This document shows positions 16,993 through 24,914 of a stretch of DNA of 64,000 bases, piece by piece. Where the stretch lies: positions 62,001-126,000 of the forward strand of contig NZ_PDZL01000014.1 of the NCBI RefSeq assembly GCF_002735705.1. The letters run 5' to 3'. The DNA comes from Janthinobacterium sp. BJB426 (lineage in GTDB: Bacteria > Pseudomonadota > Gammaproteobacteria > Burkholderiales > Burkholderiaceae_D). The stretch's first letter is position 1. Each line of letters begins with the position of its first letter. The notes below the pieces were generated by a model. That model was not told the origin of the DNA and searched no databases. It worked only from the letters and a program-made list of their open reading frames with translations. The position numbers were made by a program, and so were the translations under genes.

Positions 16993-17230
16993 CCGGCGGC
17001 GGCACCCTGGCGCCCAATTGCAGCTCCTGCCAATCGGGCTCGATGCCCGCCTGCGCCAAAAACGACGCCACATCCGATGCGCGGGCCGGATCGATATCCT
17101 GTTGCGGATGCGCCCACAACAGATCGCACTCCGAGCAAACGATCACCTGTTGCCCCGTTTTGGGGATGGTCGCATGCAGCAGGTCGCCATATTCGCCGCA
17201 GGTGGGGCACTCCATGCTCTTCTCCGTCAT
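16982..17230 (-). CDS. Small zinc-ribbon protein
   Basis: An 82-residue protein whose N-terminal half holds two CxxC pairs (CPTCG near residue 8 and CSECD near 32) separated by a beta hairpin, the layout of a zinc ribbon. The C-terminal half is a helical tail with DPARASDVASFL. Function is unknown. It overlaps the 3' end of the GGDEF-EAL gene by 11 bp on the other strand and lies 8 bp after the LysR gene on its own strand, so it may be translated from the LysR transcript. Confidence 0.7.
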   Translation of the reverse strand: MTEKSMECPTCGEYGDLLHATIPKTGQQVIVCSECDLLWAHPQQDIDPARASDVASFLAQAGIEPDWQELQLGARVPPPATA

Positions 17231-17238
17231 GCCCGGCC

Positions 17239-18120
17239 TTACAGCTTCTGCTGCAGGAATTCGAGGAAGCAGCTGATCCGCTGCGCCAGCTGCGTGTTGC
17301 GGTAATACACGGCGTGGATCTGCTGCCGGTAGCCCGTATAGAACGGCTGCAGCACCTGCACCAGCCGGCCGGCCGCGATGTCGTCCTTCGTCATGAAGTC
17401 GGACAGGCAGACGATGCCCTGGTCGTGCAGGGCCAGCTGGCGCAGGGTTTCGCCGCTGGACGCGGCCAGCGCGGGCACGATCTGCAGGCTGTTGCCCGCT
17501 TCGTGGCGCAGCGGCCAGTTATTCCCCAGTTCATATTGCGCAAAGCCCAGCAGCGCATGGCCGGACAGCGCTTCCGGCGTGGCGGGTTCGCCGTGGCGCG
17601 CCAGATAGGCGGGCGTGGCCAGCACGTGCAGCGGACTGGCACTGAGGGGGCGCGCATGCAGGGTCGAGTCGACCAGGGCGCCGATGCGGATGGCGATATC
17701 GGTGCGGTGCTCGAGCAGGTCGGCGATCTGGTCGTTGCTGGTCAACTCCAGGCGGATGTCCGGGTACATGGCGCGAAATTCCGCCACGTGGGGCACCACG
17801 CAATGGAGCATGAAGGGCGAGGCGGCATCGACGGACAGGCGCCCGGCCGGCTTCTGGCGGCGGATGCGGATCGACTCTTCCACGTCTTCCATCGACGCGA
17901 GGATGGCGCGCGCCTTGTCCAAAAATAGCTGCCCTTCTTCCGTCAGCTCCATGCGACGCGTGGTGCGCGTCAAGAGCGAGGTGGACAGCTTGTCTTCCAG
18001 GCGCGACAGGGCGCGGCTGACGCCCGAGGTGGTTTGTCCCAGGTGCACGGCGGCCGCGCTCAGGGTGCCGCTGTCGATGACGGTGACGAAAATTTTCAGG
18101 TCGTCCGAGTTGATATCCAT
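17239..18120 (-). CDS. LysR-family transcriptional regulator
   Basis: A 293-residue LysR-type regulator. The N-terminal winged helix-turn-helix (residues ~5-62) has LKIFVTVIDSGTLSAAA and SRALSRLEDKL, and the C-terminal ~200 residues fit the two-lobe periplasmic-binding-protein fold that binds the inducer. The family usually regulates a divergent neighbour, but here both neighbours lie on the same strand, so no target is evident. It may be co-transcribed with the zinc-ribbon gene 8 bp downstream. Confidence 0.92.
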   Translation of the reverse strand: MDINSDDLKIFVTVIDSGTLSAAAVHLGQTTSGVSRALSRLEDKLSTSLLTRTTRRMELTEEGQLFLDKARAILASMEDVEESIRIRRQKPAGRLSVDAASPFMLHCVVPHVAEFRAMYPDIRLELTSNDQIADLLEHRTDIAIRIGALVDSTLHARPLSASPLHVLATPAYLARHGEPATPEALSGHALLGFAQYELGNNWPLRHEAGNSLQIVPALAASSGETLRQLALHDQGIVCLSDFMTKDDIAAGRLVQVLQPFYTGYRQQIHAVYYRNTQLAQRISCFLEFLQQKL

Positions 18121-18189
18121 TGTTGCCCAATTTTCACATATCGCGCCATTATAATGGAATCATGGCAACAGTGAAGGCAGCAGGCAACG

Positions 18190-18807
18190 TCAGGCAACGT
18201 AGAACAAAATGGCGATAAAATGGCAGCTACTGCCGGCCAGCACGAACAGGTGCCAGATGCCGTGGCCATGACGCAGCTTGTGGTCGGTGGCATAGAAAGC
18301 GATGCCGCCCGTGTAGCACAGGCCGCCTGCCACCAGCCACAGGAAGCCGTTCCACTCGAGCGCCGCCAGCAGCGGCTTGATGCCGATGACAATCAGCCAG
18401 CCCATGGCCACGTAAATCACCAGCGACAGGATGCGCGCGCCTTTCGCGTACACATATTCCTGCACGATGCCAAGCAGCGCCAGGCCCCAGACAACGCCGA
18501 ACAGCGACCAGCCCCACGGCCCGCGCAGTGTCACCAGCATGAAGGGCGTGTAGGTCCCCGCGATGAGCAGGTAGATGGCGCAGTGATCGAGCCGCTGCAG
18601 CACGGCCTTGGCCTTGCCGCGCACGCTGTGGTACAGGGTGGAAGTGAGGTAGAGCGTGAGCAGCATGGCCGCATACACGCTGCAGCTGACGATTTTCCAG
18701 GCGTCGCCCGTGCGGGCCGCGACAACGATCAGGATGACGCCGCCGATGGCCGCCAGCGCGGCGCCCACCGTATGGGAAATGCTGTTGAAGCGTTCACCGT
18801 GGTACAT
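18190..18807 (-). CDS. trhA: Hemolysin III family (TrhA/YqfA, PAQR-like) membrane protein
   Basis: A 205-residue membrane protein with seven predicted transmembrane segments. Family markers are HGERFNSISHTVGA near the N-terminus, LTSTLYHS near residue 60, and a C-terminal HGIWHLFVLAGSSCHF; the spaced histidines and Ser fit the metal site of the PAQR/hemolysin III fold. The family has been linked to membrane homeostasis rather than true haemolysis. The ATG at 18807 is preferred over an upstream TTG at 18837. It follows the NYN-LOTUS gene on the same strand after an 85-bp spacer that contains a palindromic element. Confidence 0.88.
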   Translation of the reverse strand: MYHGERFNSISHTVGAALAAIGGVILIVVAARTGDAWKIVSCSVYAAMLLTLYLTSTLYHSVRGKAKAVLQRLDHCAIYLLIAGTYTPFMLVTLRGPWGWSLFGVVWGLALLGIVQEYVYAKGARILSLVIYVAMGWLIVIGIKPLLAALEWNGFLWLVAGGLCYTGGIAFYATDHKLRHGHGIWHLFVLAGSSCHFIAILFYVA

Positions 18808-18831
18808 GCTTAAGCCCGACGCACGGAGACG

Positions 18832-18881
18832 CAGCAAACACCCGAAGTCAGACCTTCAAGGCCTGACCCCGGTCCTTGCTG
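18832..18881. repeat. Palindromic extragenic element
   Basis: An outer pair CAGCAA/TTGCTG encloses GTCAGACCTTCAAGGCCTGAC (18847-18867), itself a palindrome with few mismatches, so the whole 50 bp can fold into a long hairpin. It lies just after the NYN-LOTUS stop codon. There is no T-tract, so it may be an mRNA-stabilising or REP-like element rather than an intrinsic terminator. Confidence 0.45.
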
Positions 18882-18892
18882 TGGGGCTTCAA

Positions 18893-20386
18893 TCAAGCGG
18901 CTTCCGCCTTCTTGCGCGCGGGACGGCGCGCCGGCGTCTTGCGTGGCGCCTTGGCCGGCTTGTCTTCCGCTACAGGCGCGATTTCCACCGGCGCCGCTTC
19001 AACGACAGGTGCCGCTTCAACCACGACGTCGGCCGCCTTCTTGACGGGCTTCTTCGCCGCTGCCGCCTTGCGGGCCGGCGTACGTGGCTTGGCCTTCGGC
19101 TTCGCTTCGGCGACGGCTTCCACGATCGCTTCGGCTACCGGCTCAGGCATGGCTTCCACCACCGGCACCACCTCGACGTCGACAACTTCGGCGCGCGCTT
19201 CACGGGCGCCATCGCCATTCTTGCGGCCACCGCGGCCATTGCGGCGCGAACCGCGCTTGGCGTTGCCTTCTTCTGCCACCACCTCGGCGACGGCTTCGGC
19301 TACTTCGTGCTGCGCTTCCGGCTGCGGCGCCGGGGCATACTGCTCGACGACGACTGTTTCGGCCTCGGCCACCGGCACGAAGGCCTGTGGCGCGGACTCA
19401 CCGCGGCGTGGCTCATTCTGCTTGCGGCCGCCACGGCCATTGCGGCGTGAATCGCGGCGGCTGCCGCCTTCGCGATGATTGCCCTCTTCCACCGTCACGC
19501 TGGTCTCGCCGCTGGCGCTTGCCTCGCTGGCCACTTCGCCGTTCACGGCGGCCGGCACGGCCACCAGGCCGCTGCTGCGGTAGACATAGGCGCCCGATTT
19601 TTCATCGCGGCCAAATTCCAGCAAGCCGCGCGTCTGCGCTTCTTCCAGCAGGTTGCCGAAGGTGCGGAAACCGTAATAGGACTCGCTGAAGTCGGGCTTG
19701 CGGCGCTTGATCGCTTCCTTCAGCATCGAAGCCCAGATCTTGCCGCTGTCGCCGCGCTCCGAGACCAGCGCGTCGAACGTTTCGACGGCCATCTCGATCG
19801 CTTCCGTCTTGCGCGACTCGTATTTTTCCTTGCGGCGTACTTCTTCGTCCGGCGAACGCTTGGCGGCCGGGGTTTCGCGCGCATCGCGCTTGGCGGCCGT
19901 ACGGCGGCTTTCGCGCACCAGGTCATCGTAGAAAATGAATTCGTCGCAGTTCGCCACCAGCAGGTCGGAAGTCGACTGCTTGACGCCGACGCCGATCACC
20001 TGCTTGGCGTTTTCGCGCAGTTTCGACACGAGCGGCGAAAAGTCGGAATCGCCGCTGATGATGACGAAGGTGTTGACGTGGGCCTTGGTGTAGCACAGGT
20101 CCAGCGCATCGACCACGAGGCGGATATCGGCCGAATTCTTGCCGGACTGGCGCACGTGGGGAATTTCGATCAGTTCGAAGTTCGCCTCATGCATGGTGCC
20201 CTTGAAACTTTTATAACGGTCCCAGTCGCAATATGCCTTCTTGACAACGATGCTGCCCTTGAGCAGCAAGCGTTCGAGGATGGGCTTGATATCGAATTTT
20301 TCGTAATTTGCATCTCGCACGCCGAGCGCGACGTTCTCGAAGTCGCAAAACACGGCCATGCTGAGGTTTTCTGGGGATGACGCCAT
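18893..20386 (-). CDS. NYN (PIN-like) nuclease with LOTUS domain and low-complexity tail
   Basis: A 497-residue protein. Residues ~10-160 form a NYN/LabA-like PIN-fold RNase domain with FCDFENVALG, the acidic residues DIRLVVDALDL and the ISGDSDFSPLV motif. Residues ~190-270 match an OST-HTH/LOTUS domain (KRRKPDFSESYYGFRTFGNLL), which binds RNA in other systems. The remaining ~220 residues are low complexity: two RRNGRGGRK motifs, alternating Glu/Val/Ala stretches and an Ala-Pro-Lys-Arg end. Such proteins are thought to cleave or bind RNA; the target is unknown. No partner gene is adjacent. Confidence 0.88.
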   Translation of the reverse strand: MASSPENLSMAVFCDFENVALGVRDANYEKFDIKPILERLLLKGSIVVKKAYCDWDRYKSFKGTMHEANFELIEIPHVRQSGKNSADIRLVVDALDLCYTKAHVNTFVIISGDSDFSPLVSKLRENAKQVIGVGVKQSTSDLLVANCDEFIFYDDLVRESRRTAAKRDARETPAAKRSPDEEVRRKEKYESRKTEAIEMAVETFDALVSERGDSGKIWASMLKEAIKRRKPDFSESYYGFRTFGNLLEEAQTRGLLEFGRDEKSGAYVYRSSGLVAVPAAVNGEVASEASASGETSVTVEEGNHREGGSRRDSRRNGRGGRKQNEPRRGESAPQAFVPVAEAETVVVEQYAPAPQPEAQHEVAEAVAEVVAEEGNAKRGSRRNGRGGRKNGDGAREARAEVVDVEVVPVVEAMPEPVAEAIVEAVAEAKPKAKPRTPARKAAAAKKPVKKAADVVVEAAPVVEAAPVEIAPVAEDKPAKAPRKTPARRPARKKAEAA

Positions 20387-20497
20387 AAGGGTGAATTCTC
20401 GCTGATGATAAGGGCGGACGGGAAGCGCAACGCCTCCCTTTTCGCCTAGTATATTCGCCCATCCCCCGTTTCGGCGACAACTATCGTGCGCGGCAGC

Positions 20498-21628
20498 CTA
20501 TTGCGCACCGCCGGCGGCGCTCGCGCTGGCGCCGGCAACGGGCCAAACGACGCTTTCATCGACCGAATACAGCTGGCACGGCAGGCTGCTGCGCCGCTGG
20601 CACGAGGCCAGTGCGCGGACATCGGGACTTTCGCCCTCCTCGGCCCAGCCCCAGGCGCCGCTGGCCGACAGGGCAAAGGCGCGCGGCGCGGTTTTCTCCA
20701 GGAAGTCCCGGTAGGCGGCGCGCCCCTGCTCTTCCAGGTAGGGCACCGCGGCGATGTCGTCCTGCGGCGCGAAATGCGTGGCGGGCGGCGACGGCGCATC
20801 GGCCACGCGGTAGACCTGGCGCACCGGCATGCCGATCTGTCGCAGGAAGCGCTCGGTGGCAGGCAGCCACACGGCCACCCCATCGCGGCTGCCCAGGGTC
20901 AGGTGCGCGTCGCGCTTGAACGGGCCATAGGCGAGCAGTTGCGCCTGCCCGCCAGACCCCGTGAACGAGCGGAACAGGCGCTGCGCCAGGGCCGGCCCGA
21001 AATACGAGTCGTTGGCGCCATACAGCCACAGGCTGGGGATGTGGTTGTAGGCGCCCAGGGTGGCGAAGGACTTGGTCAGCGCCCCTTGCCAGTCGCAGCC
21101 GGGCATGTCGACGCGCAAGCCGCCGGAAAAATTGAGCACGCCCCGTACGCCGGGCACCACCCGGGTGGCGAGCGCCAGCGCCGCCATGCCGCCGTACGAC
21201 TGCCCCGCGACGACCATGCGCTGCGGGTCGACCCAGCTCTGGCGGCGCGCATACGCCAGCGCGGCCAGCAGGTCACGCGCCTGGCCCTGGGCGTTGCCCA
21301 GCATGTCGCAGCCGAAATCGCGGTAGGCGCCCGTGGAGCGCGCAAAGCCGGCGCGCATGGGCAGCATCACGGCATAGCCGCGGCGCACGAATTCCGTGGC
21401 CATGTAGATAAAACGCTCGCGCTGCTGCAGCCGCGCAGGGCCGGCTTGCTTGCCGTGATTCATCAACAGCAGGGGAAACGGACCGGGGCCGGCGGGACGG
21501 AATACCGTCGTTTCCAGCACCTCGCGCAAGCCGTCGCCTGCCGGCACCATGATGACCTGCTCGTTCAGGCGCGCATCGAGCGGCAATGGCACACGCTGGG
21601 CTTGCGAAGAAAGGCAGAGCGAGCCCAT
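20498..21628 (-). CDS. Secreted alpha/beta hydrolase, dienelactone hydrolase/acyl-peptidase-like
   Basis: At least 376 residues of an exported hydrolase. The nucleophile elbow GQSYGGMAAL is near residue 165, with an Asp in YGANDSYFG and a His in DAHLTLG completing a triad. The ATG at 21628 falls in the middle of a good signal peptide (IARLFLPSLLMGSLCLSSQA); no ATG or GTG lies between it and position 21667, where an ATT codon preceded by GGAG could be the true start. If so the protein has 389 residues. The substrate is unknown. The promoter region is AT-rich (21715-21790) and shared with the divergent flagellar rod gene. Confidence 0.75.
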   Translation of the reverse strand: MGSLCLSSQAQRVPLPLDARLNEQVIMVPAGDGLREVLETTVFRPAGPGPFPLLLMNHGKQAGPARLQQRERFIYMATEFVRRGYAVMLPMRAGFARSTGAYRDFGCDMLGNAQGQARDLLAALAYARRQSWVDPQRMVVAGQSYGGMAALALATRVVPGVRGVLNFSGGLRVDMPGCDWQGALTKSFATLGAYNHIPSLWLYGANDSYFGPALAQRLFRSFTGSGGQAQLLAYGPFKRDAHLTLGSRDGVAVWLPATERFLRQIGMPVRQVYRVADAPSPPATHFAPQDDIAAVPYLEEQGRAAYRDFLEKTAPRAFALSASGAWGWAEEGESPDVRALASCQRRSSLPCQLYSVDESVVWPVAGASASAAGGAQ

Positions 21629-21847
21629 CAGCAAACTCGGCAAAAAGAGGCGGGCAATGCGGGAAATGGCAGACTCCGTGGATGACTTCCCTGCCAGTCT
21701 AGACAGTGAAATACCACAGAACAATATAAAAAAATTACGTGATGTATATATTTTTTGCGGCAACCACCTGTGGGAAAAATTGTTGCCTTGCACCAACCAC
21801 TTTTTCCAATGGCGGGAGTAAACTGGAAGCCTACTGAAGGAGTTGCC

Positions 21848-22219
21848 ATGTCCATATCCGCCCTTACCACCGGCACCTCGGGGCTGACCGCCAACCAGCG
21901 CGCGCTGGATGTGGCCGCCAACAATATCGCCAATGCGAATACACCGGGCTTCCAGCCGCAGCAAGCCCAGTTCCAGGAAGCCAGCCCGGCCGGCACGGGC
22001 GTGACCCTCTCCGTCGAAGGGCGCAAGCTGGCCGCCAGCGAAAGCGTCAGCGGCGCCAATGCGAATGCAGCCAAGGCGGCCGAAAGCCGGCCGAACGGCG
22101 TGGGCCTCGCGTCCGAGCTGACGGATAATCTCGTCTACAAGGCCGGTTTCAACCTGTCGGCGAATGTTGTCAAGGCGGCCGACCAGGCCCTGGGCAGCCT
22201 GATCGACGTCAAGACTTAA
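21848..22219 (+). CDS. Orphan flagellar basal-body rod-like protein
   Basis: A 123-residue protein that begins with the flagellar rod/hook N-terminal motif: SALTTGTSGLTANQRALDVAANNIANANTPGF, as two conserved segments. The C-terminal ~40 residues (NLVYKAGFNLSANVVKAAD) look like the matching C-terminal helix of FlgB/FlgC-type proteins, but the central region is short. AAGGAG lies 6 bp before the ATG. No other flagellar gene is in the window. It may be a stand-alone rod/hook paralogue; its role is unknown. Confidence 0.8.
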   Translation: MSISALTTGTSGLTANQRALDVAANNIANANTPGFQPQQAQFQEASPAGTGVTLSVEGRKLAASESVSGANANAAKAAESRPNGVGLASELTDNLVYKAGFNLSANVVKAADQALGSLIDVKT

Positions 22220-22227
22220 GCACAGCG

Positions 22228-22253
22228 ACTATCGACAAGATAGTTTAATTTTT
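22228..22253 (+). terminator. Weak intrinsic terminator of the flagellar rod gene
   Basis: ACTATC and GATAGT form a 6-bp stem with a 5-nt loop, followed by TTAATTTTT. It lies 8 bp after the stop codon and overlaps the 3' end of the convergent TetR gene. Confidence 0.4.
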
Positions 22254-22844
22254 CATTTCCAGCGCCAACGGCGCCAGCGCCGGTTGAATCAGCGCCAGCA
22301 GCCGTTCGGCCGGAATGCCGTCGCGCGCCTGCACCGACAGACCGTGCAGCAAGGCCGCATAATAGTCGCCCAACGCCTGCACGTCCGCCTCCTCTTTCAA
22401 TTCCCCTGCCAGCTGCGCCGCGCGCAGGCGCTCGATGACGGCTTGCGTGCGTGCGCGGCGGTGCTGCGCCAGCCAGTCGGCGATGCCCGCATTTTCAGCG
22501 CTCGTGTTCGTGGCCGCAGTAACCACCATGCAGCCTTGCGGCTGGCCGCTGCGCGTATACAGCAGCACGGCTTCTTCCAGCATGCGCGCCACCGCGTCGC
22601 GCACATTCAGGCTGGCCGCCAGCGCGTGCACGGCAAACGCCCCCTCGCCCGTTTCATATAGCTCCACGGCTTCGCGGAACAACTGCTCCTTCGAGCCGAA
22701 CGCCGCATAGATGCGCGCCGAGGCGATGCCCAGCGCCGCCACCAGGTCGGCCATCGATACACCCTCGTAGCCGCGCGTCCAGAATGCGTCGCGCGCCTTT
22801 GCCAGCGCCAGCGCGCGGTCAAATTCCCTCGGTCTTCCTGCCAT
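22245..22844 (-). CDS. TetR/AcrR-family transcriptional regulator
   Basis: A 199-residue TetR repressor. The N-terminal helix-turn-helix (residues ~8-55) has the family pattern WTRGYEGVSMADLV and IYAAFGSKEQLF; the rest is the helical ligand domain. The ATG at 22844 has AGAGGA before it. It diverges from the isomerase-hydrolase-esterase operon, and a perfect 16-bp palindrome over that operon's promoter is the likely operator. The inducer is unknown and is probably a substrate of the operon. Confidence 0.9.
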   Translation of the reverse strand: MAGRPREFDRALALAKARDAFWTRGYEGVSMADLVAALGIASARIYAAFGSKEQLFREAVELYETGEGAFAVHALAASLNVRDAVARMLEEAVLLYTRSGQPQGCMVVTAATNTSAENAGIADWLAQHRRARTQAVIERLRAAQLAGELKEEADVQALGDYYAALLHGLSVQARDGIPAERLLALIQPALAPLALEMKN

Positions 22845-22926
22845 TTTGATCCTCTGCTTGCGAACTGGCGGCCAGTATAACGCCTGGCGCCCACGGCACG
22901 TTCGCACTTTATTTTGCATTGGTGTC

Positions 22927-22955
22927 TTGACCGCGCCAACAATTTCGCCTATTCT
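22927..22955 (+). promoter_or_regulatory. Promoter of the isomerase-hydrolase operon
   Basis: TTGACC (22927-22932) and TATTCT (22950-22955) with an optimal 17-bp spacer lie 30 bp before the start codon of the isomerase gene. Confidence 0.55.
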
Positions 22956-22970
22956 TTGTCGATCGACAAA
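22955..22970. promoter_or_regulatory. Palindromic operator, probably for the divergent TetR regulator
   Basis: TTTGTCGATCGACAAA is a perfect 16-bp palindrome that extends to 22951-22974 with one mismatched pair. It starts at the last base of the -10 box and covers the transcription start, the classic place for repression. The gene for a TetR protein diverges from it, so autoregulation and operon control are both likely. Confidence 0.6.
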
Positions 22971-22984
22971 TAATAGGAGCCGAT

Positions 22985-24046
22985 ATGAAAACCATCCAAG
23001 GACCGAGCCTGCACCTGGCACAATTCGCCGCCGACACGGCGCCCTTCAACACCCTGCCTGCCATCGCCGAGTGGGCGGCCGGCATGGGCTTCAAGGCCCT
23101 GCAGATTCCCGCCTGGGATGCACGCCTGTTCGACGTGGCGCAGGCCGCGCACAGCCAGGCATATTGCGACGAACTGGTCGCCATGCTGGCCGGCCATGGT
23201 CTCGTCATCAGCGAACTGACGACGCACATCCTCGGCCAGCTGGTCGCCGTGCACCCTGCCTACGACGCGCTGTGCGACAGCTTCGCGCCCGAACACCTGC
23301 ACGGCCAGCCCGAAGCCCGTACGGCGTGGGCCATCGAGCAGGTAAAACTGGCGGCCATGGCCTCGAAGCGCCTGGGCCTGACCGACATGGGCACGTTTTC
23401 CGGCTCGTTCGCCTGGCCCTACCTGTTCCCGTTCCCCCAGCGCCCGCCCGGCCTGATCGAGACCGCCTTCGACGAACTGGCGCGCCGCTGGCTGCCCATC
23501 CTCGACGTGTGCGAGGAACAGGGCATCAACCTGTGCTACGAAATCCACCCGAGCGAAGACCTGCATGACGGCATCAGCTTCGAAATGTTTTACGAGCGCG
23601 TGGGACGCCACCCGCGCTGCAAGATGCTGTTCGACCCCAGCCACTTCGTGCTGCAGCAGCTGAACTACCTGGAATTCATCGACATCTACAAGGACCATAT
23701 CCGCATGTTCCATGTGAAGGATGCGGAGTTCAATCCGACGGGGCGGCAAGGCATCTACGGCGGTTACCAGTCGTGGGAAAACCGCGCCGGGCGTTTCCGC
23801 TCGCTCGGCGATGGCCAGGTCGACTTCAAGGCGATTTTTTCCAAGATGGCGCAGAACGATTACGCGGGCTGGGCGACGCTGGAGTGGGAGTGCTGCCTGA
23901 AGGACCAGGAAGTGGGCGCGCGCGAAGGCGTGGCCTTCATCAACGCCCACATCATTCCCGTCACGGACAAGATCTTCGACGACTTCGCCGGCGCCCCCGT
24001 CAGCGCGCAACAGATCCAACAATTGCTGGGCATCCAGCACAACTAA
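22985..24046 (+). CDS. Sugar phosphate isomerase/epimerase (AP endonuclease 2-type TIM barrel)
   Basis: A 353-residue member of the xylose-isomerase-like TIM-barrel family. Metal-binding residues of the family can be seen in CYEIHPSED (~residue 184), FDPSHFV (~220), FHVKDAEF (~243) and the C-terminal TLEWECC (Glu near 302). Such enzymes isomerise or epimerise sugars and related keto compounds. AGGAG precedes the ATG. It is the first gene of a three-gene operon with two alpha/beta hydrolases and is controlled by the palindrome over its promoter. The actual substrate cannot be read from sequence. Confidence 0.88.
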   Translation: MKTIQGPSLHLAQFAADTAPFNTLPAIAEWAAGMGFKALQIPAWDARLFDVAQAAHSQAYCDELVAMLAGHGLVISELTTHILGQLVAVHPAYDALCDSFAPEHLHGQPEARTAWAIEQVKLAAMASKRLGLTDMGTFSGSFAWPYLFPFPQRPPGLIETAFDELARRWLPILDVCEEQGINLCYEIHPSEDLHDGISFEMFYERVGRHPRCKMLFDPSHFVLQQLNYLEFIDIYKDHIRMFHVKDAEFNPTGRQGIYGGYQSWENRAGRFRSLGDGQVDFKAIFSKMAQNDYAGWATLEWECCLKDQEVGAREGVAFINAHIIPVTDKIFDDFAGAPVSAQQIQQLLGIQHN

Positions 24047-24059
24047 TCAAGGAAACCAT

Positions 24060-24914
24060 ATGAACGACTTCATTCACGACTACGTCCGCATCGACGGCCA
24101 GCGCCTGCATTGCGTCATCGCCGGCGAAGGCAAACCCGTGCTGCTGATCCCCGGCTGGCCGCAAACCTGGTATGCGTGGCGCCACGTGATGGCGGCGCTG
24201 GCCGCGAATGGCTACCAGGCCATCGCCATCGACCCGCCGGGCAGCGGTCACTCGGACCGCCCGGCCGGCGGCTACGACACGGGCGCCGTGGCAAGCACCC
24301 TGCACCGTGCCATGTTGGCACTGGGGAACGCGCAGTACGACGTGGTCGGCCACGACATCGGCATGTGGGTCGGCTATGCGCTGGCCAGCGATTTCCCGCA
24401 GGCCGTGACGAAACTGGCGCTGACGGAAGCCGTGATTCCAGGCCTGGCGCCCGCGCCGCCGATTTTTGTCGCGCCGTCCGACAATATCTTCCTGTGGCAC
24501 TTCATGTTCAACCAGGTGCTGGACTTGCCGGAAATGCTCACGGCGGGCAAGGAGCGCGAGTACATCCGCTTCATCTTCGACCGCTGGTCGTACCGCCGCG
24601 ACAAGGTGGCCGTCGACGTGTATGCGGACGCCTACACCACGCCGGGAGCCTTGCGCGCCGGTTTCGCCTACTACCGTGCCATACCCGAGACAATCAAGCA
24701 AAACCTTGAGCGGGCGAACAAGAGCCTGGCCATGCCCGTGCTGGCCATCGGTGCCGACCACGCGACGAATGACGCGCCCCTGCTGACCATGCAGGGCAAG
24801 GCGGACAATTTGAAAGGCGCCATCGTCGCCGAATGCGGCCACTTCATCATGGAAGAACAGCCGGAAGCATTCATCGCCCACCTGCTGCCCTTCCTGGCGG
24901 GAGAGCCAGCGTGA
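24060..24914 (+). CDS. Alpha/beta hydrolase, epoxide hydrolase/dehalogenase-like
   Basis: A 284-residue hydrolase with the oxyanion motif IPGWPQTWYAW near residue 30 and a nucleophile elbow GHDIGMW near 98. An Asp at the nucleophile position is the pattern of epoxide hydrolases and haloalkane dehalogenases rather than serine esterases. The C-terminal CGHFIMEEQPE near 260 provides the general-base His. It follows the isomerase gene by 13 bp with its own AAGGAAA, and its stop overlaps the next start by 4 bp, so the three genes are translated from one mRNA. Substrate unknown. Confidence 0.87.
   Translation: MNDFIHDYVRIDGQRLHCVIAGEGKPVLLIPGWPQTWYAWRHVMAALAANGYQAIAIDPPGSGHSDRPAGGYDTGAVASTLHRAMLALGNAQYDVVGHDIGMWVGYALASDFPQAVTKLALTEAVIPGLAPAPPIFVAPSDNIFLWHFMFNQVLDLPEMLTAGKEREYIRFIFDRWSYRRDKVAVDVYADAYTTPGALRAGFAYYRAIPETIKQNLERANKSLAMPVLAIGADHATNDAPLLTMQGKADNLKGAIVAECGHFIMEEQPEAFIAHLLPFLAGEPA

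Noticed and set aside
22955-22970. Palindrome as an attachment site or restriction-modification target
   Set aside because: Its position next to the -10 box and a divergent TetR gene explain it better as an operator.
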